DNA from: Paracoccaceae bacterium
Lineage (GTDB): Bacteria; Pseudomonadota; Alphaproteobacteria; Rhodobacterales; Rhodobacteraceae
Length of the DNA: 44,246 nt
Reading direction: 5' to 3'
Assembly (NCBI GenBank): GCA_020441385.1
Contig: JAGRMG010000121.1
Coordinates: 1 to 44,246 of the forward strand
Shown: positions 1 to 7,657 of the stretch, in pieces
Numbering within the stretch: position 1 is the first letter of the stretch
Layout: every line of letters begins with the position of its first letter
Notes under the pieces: model-generated
What the model was told of the DNA's origin: nothing
The model's database searches: none
What the model saw: the letters and a program-made list of their open reading frames with translations, nothing else
Translations under genes and position numbers: made by a program

Positions 1-528
1 CCGGTCGGCCCGATCTTCGAAACCGGGGCCATCCTGCTGTGGCTGGCCGATACCCATGGCGCGCTGGCGCCGGTGCCCAACGACCCGCCGCGCGCGGCAT
101 TCCTGAAGTGGCTGTTCTGGGTGTCCGACACCCTGCACGCCGATCTGCGCATGCTGTTTCACCCTGAAAACTACACCGGCCCGGACGCAGGCGCGCAGGC
201 CGCGCTGCGCGCTGGCATCCGGGCGCGGCTGCGCAGCCATCTGGCCCTGCTCGACGCCGTCGCCGCCGAGGCGCCGCGCTGGCTTTCGGCGGACCGGCCT
301 TCGGTGCTGGGCCTTTATTCCGCCTGCCTGATGCGCTGGATGGCGCTTTACCCCGAAGACGGGGACCGGTCCTGGTTCCGCCTTGGCGACACGCCGCATC
401 TGCACCGCCTGCTGGCGGCGCTGGAAAGCCGCGCCAGCACCCGCGCCGCGCAGGCCGCCGAAGGGCTGGGCGCGACGCCCTTCACCGCCCCGTCCTACGC
501 CACCCCGCCGGAAGGATCGGCCACCTAG
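1..528 (+). CDS. Glutathione S-transferase-like protein, 5'-truncated by the window edge
   Basis: The reading frame is open from base 1 and stops at 526-528, giving 175 visible residues; the start lies upstream of the window. Near the visible N-terminus is PIFETGAILLWLAD, which matches the end of the GST thioredoxin-like domain, where the E-S/T pair normally binds the gamma-glutamyl group of glutathione. The remainder is helical and fits the GST C-terminal domain (Trp-rich stretch KWLFWVSDTLHADLR). Family members conjugate glutathione or act as glutathione-dependent reductases or lyases in the cytosol; the substrate cannot be read from sequence. The catalytic Ser/Cys/Tyr would lie in the missing N-terminal part. 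The next gene's ATG follows the stop codon with no gap, so the two are probably cotranscribed. The family call is fairly secure, the subfamily is not. Confidence 0.8.
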   Translation, partial: PVGPIFETGAILLWLADTHGALAPVPNDPPRAAFLKWLFWVSDTLHADLRMLFHPENYTGPDAGAQAALRAGIRARLRSHLALLDAVAAEAPRWLSADRPSVLGLYSACLMRWMALYPEDGDRSWFRLGDTPHLHRLLAALESRASTRAAQAAEGLGATPFTAPSYATPPEGSAT

Positions 529-1902
529 ATGTTCCTCTCTGTCTTCGACATGTTCAAGGTCGGCATCGGCCCGTCATCCTCGCACACGATGGGGCCGATG
601 GTGGCGGCGGCGCGGTTTCTCGACCTGATGCGCGCCTCGCCCTTCGACTTCGCCGGGGTCAGGGCCAGCCTGCATGGCAGCCTCGCCTTCACAGGGGTCG
701 GCCACGCCACCGACCGGGCCACCATCCTTGGCCTGGCCGGGTTTCGCGCCGAGACCTATGACGCAGAGGCCGCCGAAGCCGCGCTTGCCCGGATCGCGCG
801 GACCCGGACGCTCAGCCCCGACGGGCTGGGCAGCCTGCGGTTCGACCCCGGCGCCGATCTGGTCTTCGACTACGACCGCGCGTTGCCCGGGCACGCCAAC
901 GGCATGGCCCTGATGGCCACCGACGCCCAGGGCGACGTGATCCTGCGCCAGGTCTACTACTCGGTCGGGGGCGGTTTCGTGCTGAGCGAGGAGGAACTGG
1001 CCGCCGGAAAGGCCACCGACGAGGGCCCGCCCGTGCCCTACCCGTTCAAGACTGCGGCCGAGATGCTGGACATGGCCAGGGCCAGCGGCAAGTCCATCGC
1101 CGCCATGAAACGCGACAACGAGGTGTCGCGTGGCTGTGCCGTCAGCGTCGCCAGGGGCACGGCGCGGCTGTGGCAGGTGATGAACGACTGCATCGAACGC
1201 GGCCTTGCCGCCGACGGGGTGCTGCCGGGCGGGCTGGGCGTGAAGCGGCGCGCCGGGGCGATCCACCGCGCGCTTCTGGCCGAACGCGGCACCAACCTGA
1301 GCGCCCCGCACACCATAAACGACTGGATCAGCACCTATGCCATGGCGGTGAACGAGGAAAACGCCGCCGGCGGCCAGGTCGTGACCGCCCCCACCAACGG
1401 CGCCGCGGGTGTGCTGCCGGCGACCCTGCGCTATTACCTCGACCATGTGCCCGGCGCCGCGCCGGGTCATGTCGAGGATTTCCTGCTGACCGCCGCCGCC
1501 ATCGGCGGGCTGGTCAAGTTCAACGCCTCGATCAGCGGCGCCGAGGCCGGCTGCCAGGCCGAGGTCGGCAGCGCGTCGGCCATGGCGGCGGCGGGGCTGT
1601 GCGCGGTCATGGGCGGCACGCCGGAGCAGGTCGAGAACGCCGCCGAGATCGCGCTGGAACATCACCTCGGCATGACCTGCGATCCGGTCAGGGGCCTGGT
1701 GCAGGTGCCCTGTATCGAACGCAACGGGCTGGGTGCCATCAAGGCGGTCTCGGCGGCGTCGCTGGCGCTGCGCGGCACCGGCGATCACTTCGTGCCGCTG
1801 GATGCCTGTATCGAGACGATGCGCCAGACCGGGCAGGACATGCACGACAAGTACAAGGAAACCTCGCTGGGCGGGCTGGCGGTGAACGTGCCGAACTGCT
1901 GA
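529..1902 (+). CDS. sdaA: L-serine ammonia-lyase (L-serine dehydratase), iron-sulfur type, single chain
   Basis: Deaminates L-serine to pyruvate and ammonia in the cytosol using a [4Fe-4S] cluster. The 457-residue protein has the full single-chain layout: an N-terminal beta domain starting [24 protein letters not shown], and a catalytic alpha domain. The cluster cysteines are visible as GCQAEVG (Cys342), MTCDPV (Cys384) and PCIERN (Cys395). The chain ends in ...VPNC, so the last residue, Cys457, matches the 'tail-in-mouth' cysteine known from this family, which inserts into the active site as fourth iron ligand. The ATG at 529 directly abuts the stop of the preceding gene, suggesting translational coupling. 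The length and all motifs are normal, so the enzyme should be functional. Confidence 0.96.
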   Translation: MFLSVFDMFKVGIGPSSSHTMGPMVAAARFLDLMRASPFDFAGVRASLHGSLAFTGVGHATDRATILGLAGFRAETYDAEAAEAALARIARTRTLSPDGLGSLRFDPGADLVFDYDRALPGHANGMALMATDAQGDVILRQVYYSVGGGFVLSEEELAAGKATDEGPPVPYPFKTAAEMLDMARASGKSIAAMKRDNEVSRGCAVSVARGTARLWQVMNDCIERGLAADGVLPGGLGVKRRAGAIHRALLAERGTNLSAPHTINDWISTYAMAVNEENAAGGQVVTAPTNGAAGVLPATLRYYLDHVPGAAPGHVEDFLLTAAAIGGLVKFNASISGAEAGCQAEVGSASAMAAAGLCAVMGGTPEQVENAAEIALEHHLGMTCDPVRGLVQVPCIERNGLGAIKAVSAASLALRGTGDHFVPLDACIETMRQTGQDMHDKYKETSLGGLAVNVPNC

Positions 1903-1912
1903 AGCGCGCATC

Positions 1913-2043
1913 GGCGATGCCACCTTTGCGGACCGGGCCTTGCGGGGCCATCGCGTACCCCGCCCGCGCGGCGGCGCTGCACATGACAAGCGGCACATGA
2001 CAAGCGGCCGGTTGCCGACACCTCGGGCGATGCAACCTTTGCT
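1913..2043 (+). repeat. Direct repeat pair (GGCGATGCMACCTTTGC) upstream of the EamA gene
   Basis: A 17-bp sequence occurs at 1913-1929 and again at 2027-2043 with one mismatch (C/A at position 9). The second copy ends on the first base of the predicted -35 box of the exporter promoter. Two copies in the same orientation, one next to a promoter, could be a regulator's binding sites, but a short duplication with no function is equally possible. Confidence 0.5.
1980..2007 (+). repeat. 14-bp perfect tandem duplication (CACATGACAAGCGG x2)
   Basis: CACATGACAAGCGG is repeated head to tail at 1980-1993 and 1994-2007 in the non-coding interval between the serine dehydratase and exporter genes. It looks like a slippage duplication; no coding frame is affected. 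Confidence 0.85.
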
Positions 2044-2078
2044 TGCGCGTTAACCTTTCCCCGCCTAGGGTGGCGCCA
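2043..2078 (+). promoter_or_regulatory. Predicted promoter of the EamA exporter gene, probably leaderless
   Basis: TTGCGC at 2043-2048 is followed by a 17-bp spacer and TAGGGT at 2066-2071. With the last -10 base at -7, transcription would begin at 2078, the A of the ATG. No leader would remain for a Shine-Dalgarno sequence, so this predicts a leaderless mRNA. The prediction rests on hexamer spacing alone. Confidence 0.45.
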
Positions 2079-3034
2079 TGTCGCAGGATCGGCCCGTACT
2101 GGGTATTCTTCTCATGCTCGGTTTCTGTGTCGTCGCCCCGATGGGCGACGCGGTGGCCAAGCTGTTGGGGCAGTCGGTGCCGCTTGGCCAGATTCTGCTG
2201 ATCCGGTTCGCCGTGCAGGTGCTGGTGCTGGTGCCGCTGGTGCTGCTCACGGGGCGGCTGTGGCGGATGCGCGGCCGGGTGCTGGCCCTGACCGCGCTGC
2301 GAACGCTTTTGCATATCGTCGCGATCGGAGCGATGTTCACGGCGCTGAAATACCTGCCGCTGGCCGATGCCGTGGCGATCGCCTTCGTCATGCCCTTCCT
2401 GATGCTGCTGCTGGGCCGGTTCGTTCTGAACGAAGAGGTGGGAGGGCGCCGGATCGCGGCCTGTATCGTGGGGTTCATCGGCACGCTGCTGGTGATCCAG
2501 CCCAGCTTTGCCGAAGTCGGCTGGCCGGCCCTGTTGCCGCTTGTGGTGGCGGTCATGTTCTCGCTGTTCATGCTGGTGACGCGCCAGATCGCCCGCGACA
2601 CCGATCCGGTCGGATTGCAGGCCGTCAGCGGTGTCATGGCGGTCGCCGTGCTGCTGCCGGCGGTGCTGATCGGGCAGGCGCTGGAGCTCGACCCCCTGCG
2701 CATCATAGCGCCCGACGGCGGCGAATGGCTGCTTCTGGGCGCCATCGGCCTGCTGGGCAGCGTGGGGCACCTGCTGATGACCTGGTCGCTGCGCCATGCC
2801 CCGGCGGCAACGGTGGCGCCGATGCAATACCTCGAAATTCCCGTCGCGACCGTGATCGGATTCGTGATCTTCGCCGACCTGCCGAACATGATGGCGGCGC
2901 TGGGCATCTGCATCACCGTGGGCGCCGGCCTTTACGTCCTGCTGCGCGAACGGGCGGTGGCGCGCGCCCTGGCCGATCCGGCCCGGCGCGCCGGCGCTAC
3001 GGCGCGCCCCGGTCAGGCGCGATCGCCCGCATAG
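2078..3034 (+). CDS. DMT-superfamily transporter (EamA family)
   Basis: An inner-membrane protein of 318 residues with about ten hydrophobic segments in the two-repeat (5+5) EamA layout of the drug/metabolite transporter superfamily. It starts MSQDRPVLGILLMLGFCVVAPMGDAVAKLLGQ, typical of the first EamA helix. A second repeat begins near VGWPALLPLVVAVMFSLFMLVTRQIARD. The C-terminus is an Ala/Arg-rich cytosolic tail. Relatives export small metabolites or amino acids; the substrate cannot be inferred here. Its last 38 bp overlap the 3' end of the convergent thiamine pyrophosphokinase gene. The ATG at 2078 coincides with the predicted transcription start, and no convincing ribosome-binding site precedes it. 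Confidence 0.88.
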   Translation: MSQDRPVLGILLMLGFCVVAPMGDAVAKLLGQSVPLGQILLIRFAVQVLVLVPLVLLTGRLWRMRGRVLALTALRTLLHIVAIGAMFTALKYLPLADAVAIAFVMPFLMLLLGRFVLNEEVGGRRIAACIVGFIGTLLVIQPSFAEVGWPALLPLVVAVMFSLFMLVTRQIARDTDPVGLQAVSGVMAVAVLLPAVLIGQALELDPLRIIAPDGGEWLLLGAIGLLGSVGHLLMTWSLRHAPAATVAPMQYLEIPVATVIGFVIFADLPNMMAALGICITVGAGLYVLLRERAVARALADPARRAGATARPGQARSPA

Positions 3035-3671
3035 CGCCGTCCAGCGCCCGGCGCGGCAGCATCACCAGCAGACCCGGCCCGTCGGTTTCCAGCGTCATCG
3101 GCCCCAGCGCACGGTTCGACGTTCCGATACGGCCGTCCGGCGCCAGATCGAGCCCGTCGATCGGCCATTGCAGCCCCGACGACCGCCCGCTCACGCGCCG
3201 CATTGGAAACAGCGACACCACATCGCCCGGCCGCAGCGCCACCTGCATCCGCGCCGGGGCGTGAAACACCACCTCGCGCGGGCCCAGCAGCACGCAGGGC
3301 CGGTCCGCGCGCCGGACCAGCGTGTTGAATGCCGCAAGCTGGTGGTCGGCGCGGCCGCCGAGAAACCCCACGCCCAGCACCACGGGTGCGGCGATATTTC
3401 GCAGCGCCTTGTCGAAATCGGTGCTGTCCTGTTCACGGATCGCGAACAGATCGCCATGAGGAATGCGCGCCCGCTCGCCCGCGGCAAGGCTGTCGAAATC
3501 GCCGATGACCGCCTTGGGCACATGCCCCGCCGCCAGCGCCCTGGCCGCACCGCTGTCGGCGGCGACCAGGTAGGGCGCACGCTCAAGCGCCAGTCGCAGA
3601 TCGTTCCGGCCCAGCCAGCCGCCGCCGATCAGGGTTACTGGTTGCGAAATCTGCACAATCGGCGCTGTCAT
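2997..3671 (-). CDS. Thiamine pyrophosphokinase (thiamine diphosphokinase)
   Basis: Transfers pyrophosphate from ATP to thiamine to make the cofactor thiamine diphosphate. The 224-residue protein carries the family signatures in order: VAADSG (about 36-41), GDFDS (57-61), DSTDFDK (82-88, catalytic/metal-binding region) and GGRADH (105-110), followed by the C-terminal thiamine-binding beta domain. The start chosen is the ATG at 3671 (MTAPIVQISQPVTLIGGG), which gives the usual family length. An in-frame ATG at 3716 would add 15 residues and cannot be excluded, because neither start has a clear Shine-Dalgarno sequence. The gene stands alone and no TPP riboswitch was recognised upstream. It converges on and overlaps the exporter gene by 38 bp. 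Confidence 0.93.
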   Translation of the reverse strand: MTAPIVQISQPVTLIGGGWLGRNDLRLALERAPYLVAADSGAARALAAGHVPKAVIGDFDSLAAGERARIPHGDLFAIREQDSTDFDKALRNIAAPVVLGVGFLGGRADHQLAAFNTLVRRADRPCVLLGPREVVFHAPARMQVALRPGDVVSLFPMRRVSGRSSGLQWPIDGLDLAPDGRIGTSNRALGPMTLETDGPGLLVMLPRRALDGAMRAIAPDRGAP

Positions 3672-3809
3672 GCCGGGATTAATGCCCGTTTCGGAAACAG
3701 GACACAATCTGGTCATGAAATGATACGCTGTCCGGCACAGATTCGGGCCGCTTTTGTCTCGCTGGATATGGTAAACAGGTGCAACAAATTGTGAGAGGAC
3801 GAGCATCCC

Positions 3810-6071
3810 ATGGTACAGAACAGCAAGGTACTCACGGTTTCCTACGGCACGTTTTCCTGCACTCTCGAGGGGTTCGAGGATTCGTTCGAAACGATGAAGG
3901 CAATCGCCGAGTACTTCCGCGACCTGGCCGCGGATGACAGGTATTTCGGGGCCGAACCGCCCCAGCCCGATGCCGACATGCTGGCCCGGATCGCGGAACG
4001 CGAGATCTCGCGCCAGGTCGAGGCACGCCGTGAATCGGGTGGCATCGTGCTGCGCGCCGCAGACCTGGCCGCGGCAAGCCCTGCGCTGGCCCGCGCCATA
4101 TCCGCTCAGGCGCAAACCGATCGCGCAGCCCCCTTCGTGCCCGCCGCGGATGACGGCGAGGATGCGCAACCCGATGCCGCGGACCGCGAGGATGCCACCG
4201 AACCCCGTGCCGAGGCAGGCGCCGCGCCCACACCCGAAGCCGGGGTGGATGCGCAAGCCGCCGCGACCCCCGAACCCGGCGTCGGCGCCGAGTCCGAGGC
4301 CAGTGCCGGGCCGGAGGCGGCAATCCAGCCCGATACCGCCGAGATCGCCGCTCCGGCCGACCCGGACATCCTGCCCGAACCCGAAATCGCCGGTGCTGCG
4401 CAGATCCCGGACCAGGACCAGCTGGCCGCCGATCCTGCCATCATGCCTGTTGCAGACGAGCCCGAGGCCGCGCAAGCCCCTGAAACGCCTGCGGACGCGA
4501 CGCATGACGCAACCGAAGATCGCGACGACGATCTGCCCGCGGCAACGGACCTGCCGGCCGAGGATGTGGACGAAAGCTTCGTCCCGGCCGCCGACAGCAT
4601 CGCGGCCAAGTTGCAGCGTATCCGCGCCGTGGTGTCGCGCAACGAACAGGCCGAGACCGAGGACGACTATTCCGAGGACCAGCACGCCGAAGCGTTCACC
4701 GCCCAGGCGGCCGGCGACATCATGCACGCGCTTCAGGACGATCACGGCCAGGCCGAGGACGGCGACGTGCCGGACGGGGACGACAACGCCTATGACGGGG
4801 AATACGACCAGGACGGCGATGCCGACATCGCGGCGATCCTCGAACGCCTCGAAGGCGGCGAACCGACGGTCACGGTATCTTACGGTGACGAACCGGACGA
4901 CGAAGCGCAGGCGGCATCGGGCGAAAGCCTGTTCGACGATCTCGACGGGGAAGAGGATGCGCCCGAGCGCGACGACGATCTGACCAACATCATGGGCGAC
5001 GCGCAGGAGGGCGAAACCGACGCCCCGGAGCGCCCCGCATCCGCACCGGCTGCGGCCCGGGTCGTCAAGATCAAGCGCAGCGAATTCGACGCCGCGATCG
5101 CCTCCGGACATCTCGAGGAATTCGAGGACGAGGACGAGACGGCGGACGACATCGGATCCTCGCTCTCGGATGAGGAAGAAGCCGACCTGATCCGCGAACT
5201 GGCCGATGTCGAGGCCGAATTCGCGGTGACGGTGGAGGCGCGCACCGAGATCGCTGTCGAAGCCGCGGCAGAGGACGGCGCGGCGGATCGCGAAACCGCC
5301 CAAGGCCATGGCGGCGAGGACGAGGCCGGCCAGGAAGACGACGCCGGGGCACAGCGCCCGCGCCGGCCGCTGTCGGCGAGCATGGACGAGGATGAGGACG
5401 ATTTTTCGCGCCTGATGGAGCAGGCCGGCGAAAAGCTGAGCGATCCCGAGGCCGCTGCGCGCCACGAAACCTACAGCCACATGCGCGCCGCCGTGGCCAC
5501 GACCAAGGCCGAACGCTCGGCCGGCGGAACCATGGGGTCGCATACCGACCATGACCCCTATCGCGACGACCTGGCAAGCGTGGTGCGCCCGCGCCGCCCC
5601 GAGGCGCCGCAGTCGAGGCCGCAGCGCCCGTCCACCGACATGCGCCCGGCGCCCCTCAAGCTGGTCGCCGAACAGCGCGTGGACGACGGCGCTGGCGCGG
5701 CGGCGCGCGGCCCGGTGCATCCGCGCCGCGTCAGCACGCGGATACTTGAGGAAACGGAGCGGACAGGCACCCCGACCCCCGAAGGCGGATTCGCCGAATT
5801 CGCCGCCGAAGTCGGCGCCACGGAACTGCCCGACCTGCTGGAAGCCGCCGCCGCCTACATGAGCTTTGTCGAAGGCCGCGCGCAGTTCTCGCGCCCGCAG
5901 TTGATGGGCAAGGTGCGCCAGGTGGAAACCACCGACTTCAATCGCGAGGACGGGCTGCGCTCGTTCGGCCAGCTCTTGCGCGACGGCAAGATCGAGAAGA
6001 AGGGCGGCGGCCGCTTCGCCGCATCGAGCCGGATCGGCTTTCGCCCCGACGACGAACGCGCCGTGGGCTAG
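3810..6071 (+). CDS. Conserved acidic, largely disordered protein of unknown function
   Basis: I do not know a characterised function for this 753-residue protein. A folded N-terminal segment (about 1-80, VLTVSYGTFSCTLEGFED, then a stretch ending AEYFRDLAADDRYFG) resembles a module I associate with Rhodobacterales proteins. Residues about 100-640 are rich in Asp, Glu, Ala and Pro with very little hydrophobic content, so they are probably intrinsically disordered. A compact C-terminal segment (about 655-745) contains LPDLLEAAAAYMSFVEGRAQFSRPQ and a basic stretch, KIEKKGGG, that could be a small winged-helix-like fold. There is no signal peptide or membrane segment, so it is probably cytosolic. 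The ATG at 3810 follows GAGAGGA. It is divergent from the thiamine kinase gene. A scaffold or hub role is a guess from its architecture. Confidence 0.7.
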   Translation: MVQNSKVLTVSYGTFSCTLEGFEDSFETMKAIAEYFRDLAADDRYFGAEPPQPDADMLARIAEREISRQVEARRESGGIVLRAADLAAASPALARAISAQAQTDRAAPFVPAADDGEDAQPDAADREDATEPRAEAGAAPTPEAGVDAQAAATPEPGVGAESEASAGPEAAIQPDTAEIAAPADPDILPEPEIAGAAQIPDQDQLAADPAIMPVADEPEAAQAPETPADATHDATEDRDDDLPAATDLPAEDVDESFVPAADSIAAKLQRIRAVVSRNEQAETEDDYSEDQHAEAFTAQAAGDIMHALQDDHGQAEDGDVPDGDDNAYDGEYDQDGDADIAAILERLEGGEPTVTVSYGDEPDDEAQAASGESLFDDLDGEEDAPERDDDLTNIMGDAQEGETDAPERPASAPAAARVVKIKRSEFDAAIASGHLEEFEDEDETADDIGSSLSDEEEADLIRELADVEAEFAVTVEARTEIAVEAAAEDGAADRETAQGHGGEDEAGQEDDAGAQRPRRPLSASMDEDEDDFSRLMEQAGEKLSDPEAAARHETYSHMRAAVATTKAERSAGGTMGSHTDHDPYRDDLASVVRPRRPEAPQSRPQRPSTDMRPAPLKLVAEQRVDDGAGAAARGPVHPRRVSTRILEETERTGTPTPEGGFAEFAAEVGATELPDLLEAAAAYMSFVEGRAQFSRPQLMGKVRQVETTDFNREDGLRSFGQLLRDGKIEKKGGGRFAASSRIGFRPDDERAVG

Positions 6072-6084
6072 GTCGGGTCGCGCT

Positions 6085-6219
6085 TCACCCGGTTCGGGCG
6101 GGCAGCAGCCGCCAGGCCTTGCGCTCGGCCGAACGTGGCGCGCACCGGCCCTCGACAAAATGCCTGTGCGGGGCGCAGTCGTGAAGGATCAGCCGCGCGC
6201 GCCCTGTGTTCGGCTCCAC
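6085..6219 (-). CDS. Possible small ORF (44 aa, GTG start), doubtful
   Basis: This lies between the acidic-protein gene and the VOC gene. The frame reads VEPNTGRARLILHDCAPHRH, continues with FVEGRCAPRSAERKAWRLL, and ends with TGA at 6085-6087. Third codon positions are mostly G or C, as in real genes here, and the peptide composition is not obviously nonsense. However, no Shine-Dalgarno sequence precedes the GTG, the frame stays open upstream, and no family is recognised. It may be a chance ORF. Confidence 0.15.
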   Translation of the reverse strand: MEPNTGRARLILHDCAPHRHFVEGRCAPRSAERKAWRLLPARTG

Positions 6220-6235
6220 TTGCGCGCGTGCGGGT

Positions 6236-6263
6236 TTGCGCGGCGCGAAAACCGCCCTATCCT
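6236..6263 (+). promoter_or_regulatory. Predicted promoter of the VOC / DUF938 gene pair
   Basis: TTGCGC at 6236-6241, a 16-bp spacer and TATCCT at 6258-6263. The predicted start is near 6270, just before the strong Shine-Dalgarno sequence AGGAGG-like at 6272-6280. This leaves a leader of about 18 nt. Confidence 0.45.
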
Positions 6264-6287
6264 GTGCGCGGCAGGAGGAGCGATCAC

Positions 6288-6917
6288 ATGCGCAAGCTGC
6301 AAGTCCAGGGCGTCCACCACATCACGCTGACCGGCGCCGGCCGGCAGATCTCGATCGACTTCTGGGAAGGCGTGCTGGGCATGCCCCTCGTCTTCGATCA
6401 GCCCAATCTGGACGACCCGGCCGAAGGCCATCTCTATTTCGATCCCGGCGACGGCCGGCTGATCACCGTGTTCACCAACGAATCCCGCACGCCCGACCCG
6501 GCCCGCACACCCACCGAGCCGGGCTGCGTGCATCATCTGGCCTTTGACGTCTCCCGCGCGGTATTCTCACAGGCGGTCGGGCGGCTGAAGGATCGCGGAA
6601 TCGCGCATTCCGGGGTCAGAGACCGCGGCTTCATGGATTCGATCTACTTCAAGGATCCCATGGGGCTCCTGATCGAACTGGCCTGCTACAGGTTCGTCCC
6701 GCCCGCCGGCCGCACCCACGCCGAGGTTCTGATGCGCGCCCACGGGCTGCGGGTCGAACGCGGAGACACCAACATCGGCGAGGTCCATCTTGCCGACGCC
6801 ATCGAGATGCTGATGGCCGAGGATCGGCCGTCGCTGTCGCCGGACCGCGATCCGAAGAACCCGTACCGCCCGGCAGACGCCGCTGCCGCCACGCCCTCGC
6901 GAAAGGCCCGCCAATGA
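6288..6917 (+). CDS. VOC (glyoxalase/bleomycin resistance/dioxygenase) superfamily protein
   Basis: A 209-residue cytosolic protein with the vicinal-oxygen-chelate fold. It starts MRKLQVQGVHHITLTG, whose His is the usual first metal ligand. A second half begins at CVHHLAFDVSRAVF, and a conserved Glu lies in MGLLIELACY, completing the His-His-Glu type metal site. The last 45 or so residues form an extension (LADAIEMLMAEDRPSLS...) beyond a minimal VOC unit. Members include extradiol dioxygenases, glyoxalases and epimerases; the reaction cannot be assigned. The start at 6288 was chosen because GCAGGAGGAG lies directly upstream; an in-frame start at 6135 would add an Arg/Cys-rich segment unlike any VOC N-terminus. 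It overlaps the next gene by 4 bp (ATGA). Confidence 0.85.
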   Translation: MRKLQVQGVHHITLTGAGRQISIDFWEGVLGMPLVFDQPNLDDPAEGHLYFDPGDGRLITVFTNESRTPDPARTPTEPGCVHHLAFDVSRAVFSQAVGRLKDRGIAHSGVRDRGFMDSIYFKDPMGLLIELACYRFVPPAGRTHAEVLMRAHGLRVERGDTNIGEVHLADAIEMLMAEDRPSLSPDRDPKNPYRPADAAAATPSRKARQ

Positions 6918-7573
6918 CCCAGCGACCGCCGCCCGAAGCGCACAGCCTGGCCCTGCCGGGCGAGGGTGGCAAGCTCATCGCGCCCTCGGCCGAACGCAAC
7001 CTCGGCCCGATCCGCGATCTGCTGGTCGCGATCGCGCCACGAAAGGGCCGCGCGCTGGAACTGGCCAGCGGCACCGGCCAGCATGTCGTGGCCCTCGCCG
7101 CCGCCCTGCCCGGCCTCGCCTGGCAGCCGAGCGAACCCGCGCCCGAGCGCCGCGCCAGCATCGCGGCCCATATCGCCGAGGCCGGGCTGAGCAATGTCGC
7201 CCCGCCCATCGATCTGGATGCGACCGCGCCGGGCTGGGGCGCGCGGCAGGGCGGGCAGGCGCTGGTGTTCCTGTCCAACCTGCTGCATCTGATCGGCTGG
7301 GCCGAAGCACGGATCCTGATCGCCGAAGCCGCAAGCGCGCTCGCCCCGGGCGGCCTGCTGGTGATCTACGGACCCTTCATGCGCGCCGGCCAACTGACCA
7401 GCGATGGCGACCGGGCGTTCCACCGTTCCATCGTCGCGCAGAATCCGGCCGCCGGCTACAAGGACGACTTCGACGTGATGGACCAGATGCAGGCCGCGGG
7501 GCTTGAGATGACCGAGGTGATCGAGATGCCGGCCAACAACCTGGCGCTCGTGGCCGCAAAGCCATCCCCCTGA
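6914..7573 (+). CDS. DUF938 family class I SAM-dependent methyltransferase-like protein
   Basis: A 219-residue cytosolic protein. SAM-binding motif I is seen as LELASGTGQHVVALAAALP (about 47-65). The family-typical features are the opening KLIAPSAERNLGPI and the central FLSNLLHLIGWAEARIL, followed by LLVIYGPFMRAGQLTSDGD. These match the uncharacterised DUF938 family, which has a Rossmann methyltransferase fold but no firmly assigned substrate. It starts in the ATGA overlap with the VOC gene, indicating one operon and translational coupling. The FNR-type site 7 bp beyond its stop belongs to the next gene's regulatory region. Confidence 0.85.
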   Translation: MTQRPPPEAHSLALPGEGGKLIAPSAERNLGPIRDLLVAIAPRKGRALELASGTGQHVVALAAALPGLAWQPSEPAPERRASIAAHIAEAGLSNVAPPIDLDATAPGWGARQGGQALVFLSNLLHLIGWAEARILIAEAASALAPGGLLVIYGPFMRAGQLTSDGDRAFHRSIVAQNPAAGYKDDFDVMDQMQAAGLEMTEVIEMPANNLALVAAKPSP

Positions 7574-7579
7574 GCGGCG

Positions 7580-7593
7580 TTGATCGAGATCAA
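7580..7593. promoter_or_regulatory. Perfect FNR/FnrL-type binding site upstream of the AhpD-like gene
   Basis: TTGATCGAGATCAA is an exact match to the TTGAT-N4-ATCAA palindrome bound by FNR/Anr/FnrL oxygen-responsive regulators. It lies 64 bp before the AhpD-like ATG. A possible -10 (CATGAT, 7611-7616) places the site about 36-41 bp upstream of the transcription start, the position used by class II activators. This predicts induction under oxygen limitation. Confidence 0.7.
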
Positions 7594-7657
7594 GGTTCAC
7601 CGAGCCGCGGCATGATCTGACGCATCCGGAAAACGGAATACGAAAAGGACCCTCGTC

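Noticed and set aside
574-1998. A 474-codon open frame on the minus strand opposite sdaA
   Set aside because: It is an antisense shadow. The + frame encodes a complete serine dehydratase with all cluster cysteines.
2997-6158. A 1053-codon open frame on the minus strand opposite the acidic-protein gene
   Set aside because: Only its 3' part (to 3671) has thiamine pyrophosphokinase motifs. The rest is the Arg/Gly/Val-rich antisense of a G+C-rich gene whose + frame has better codon structure.
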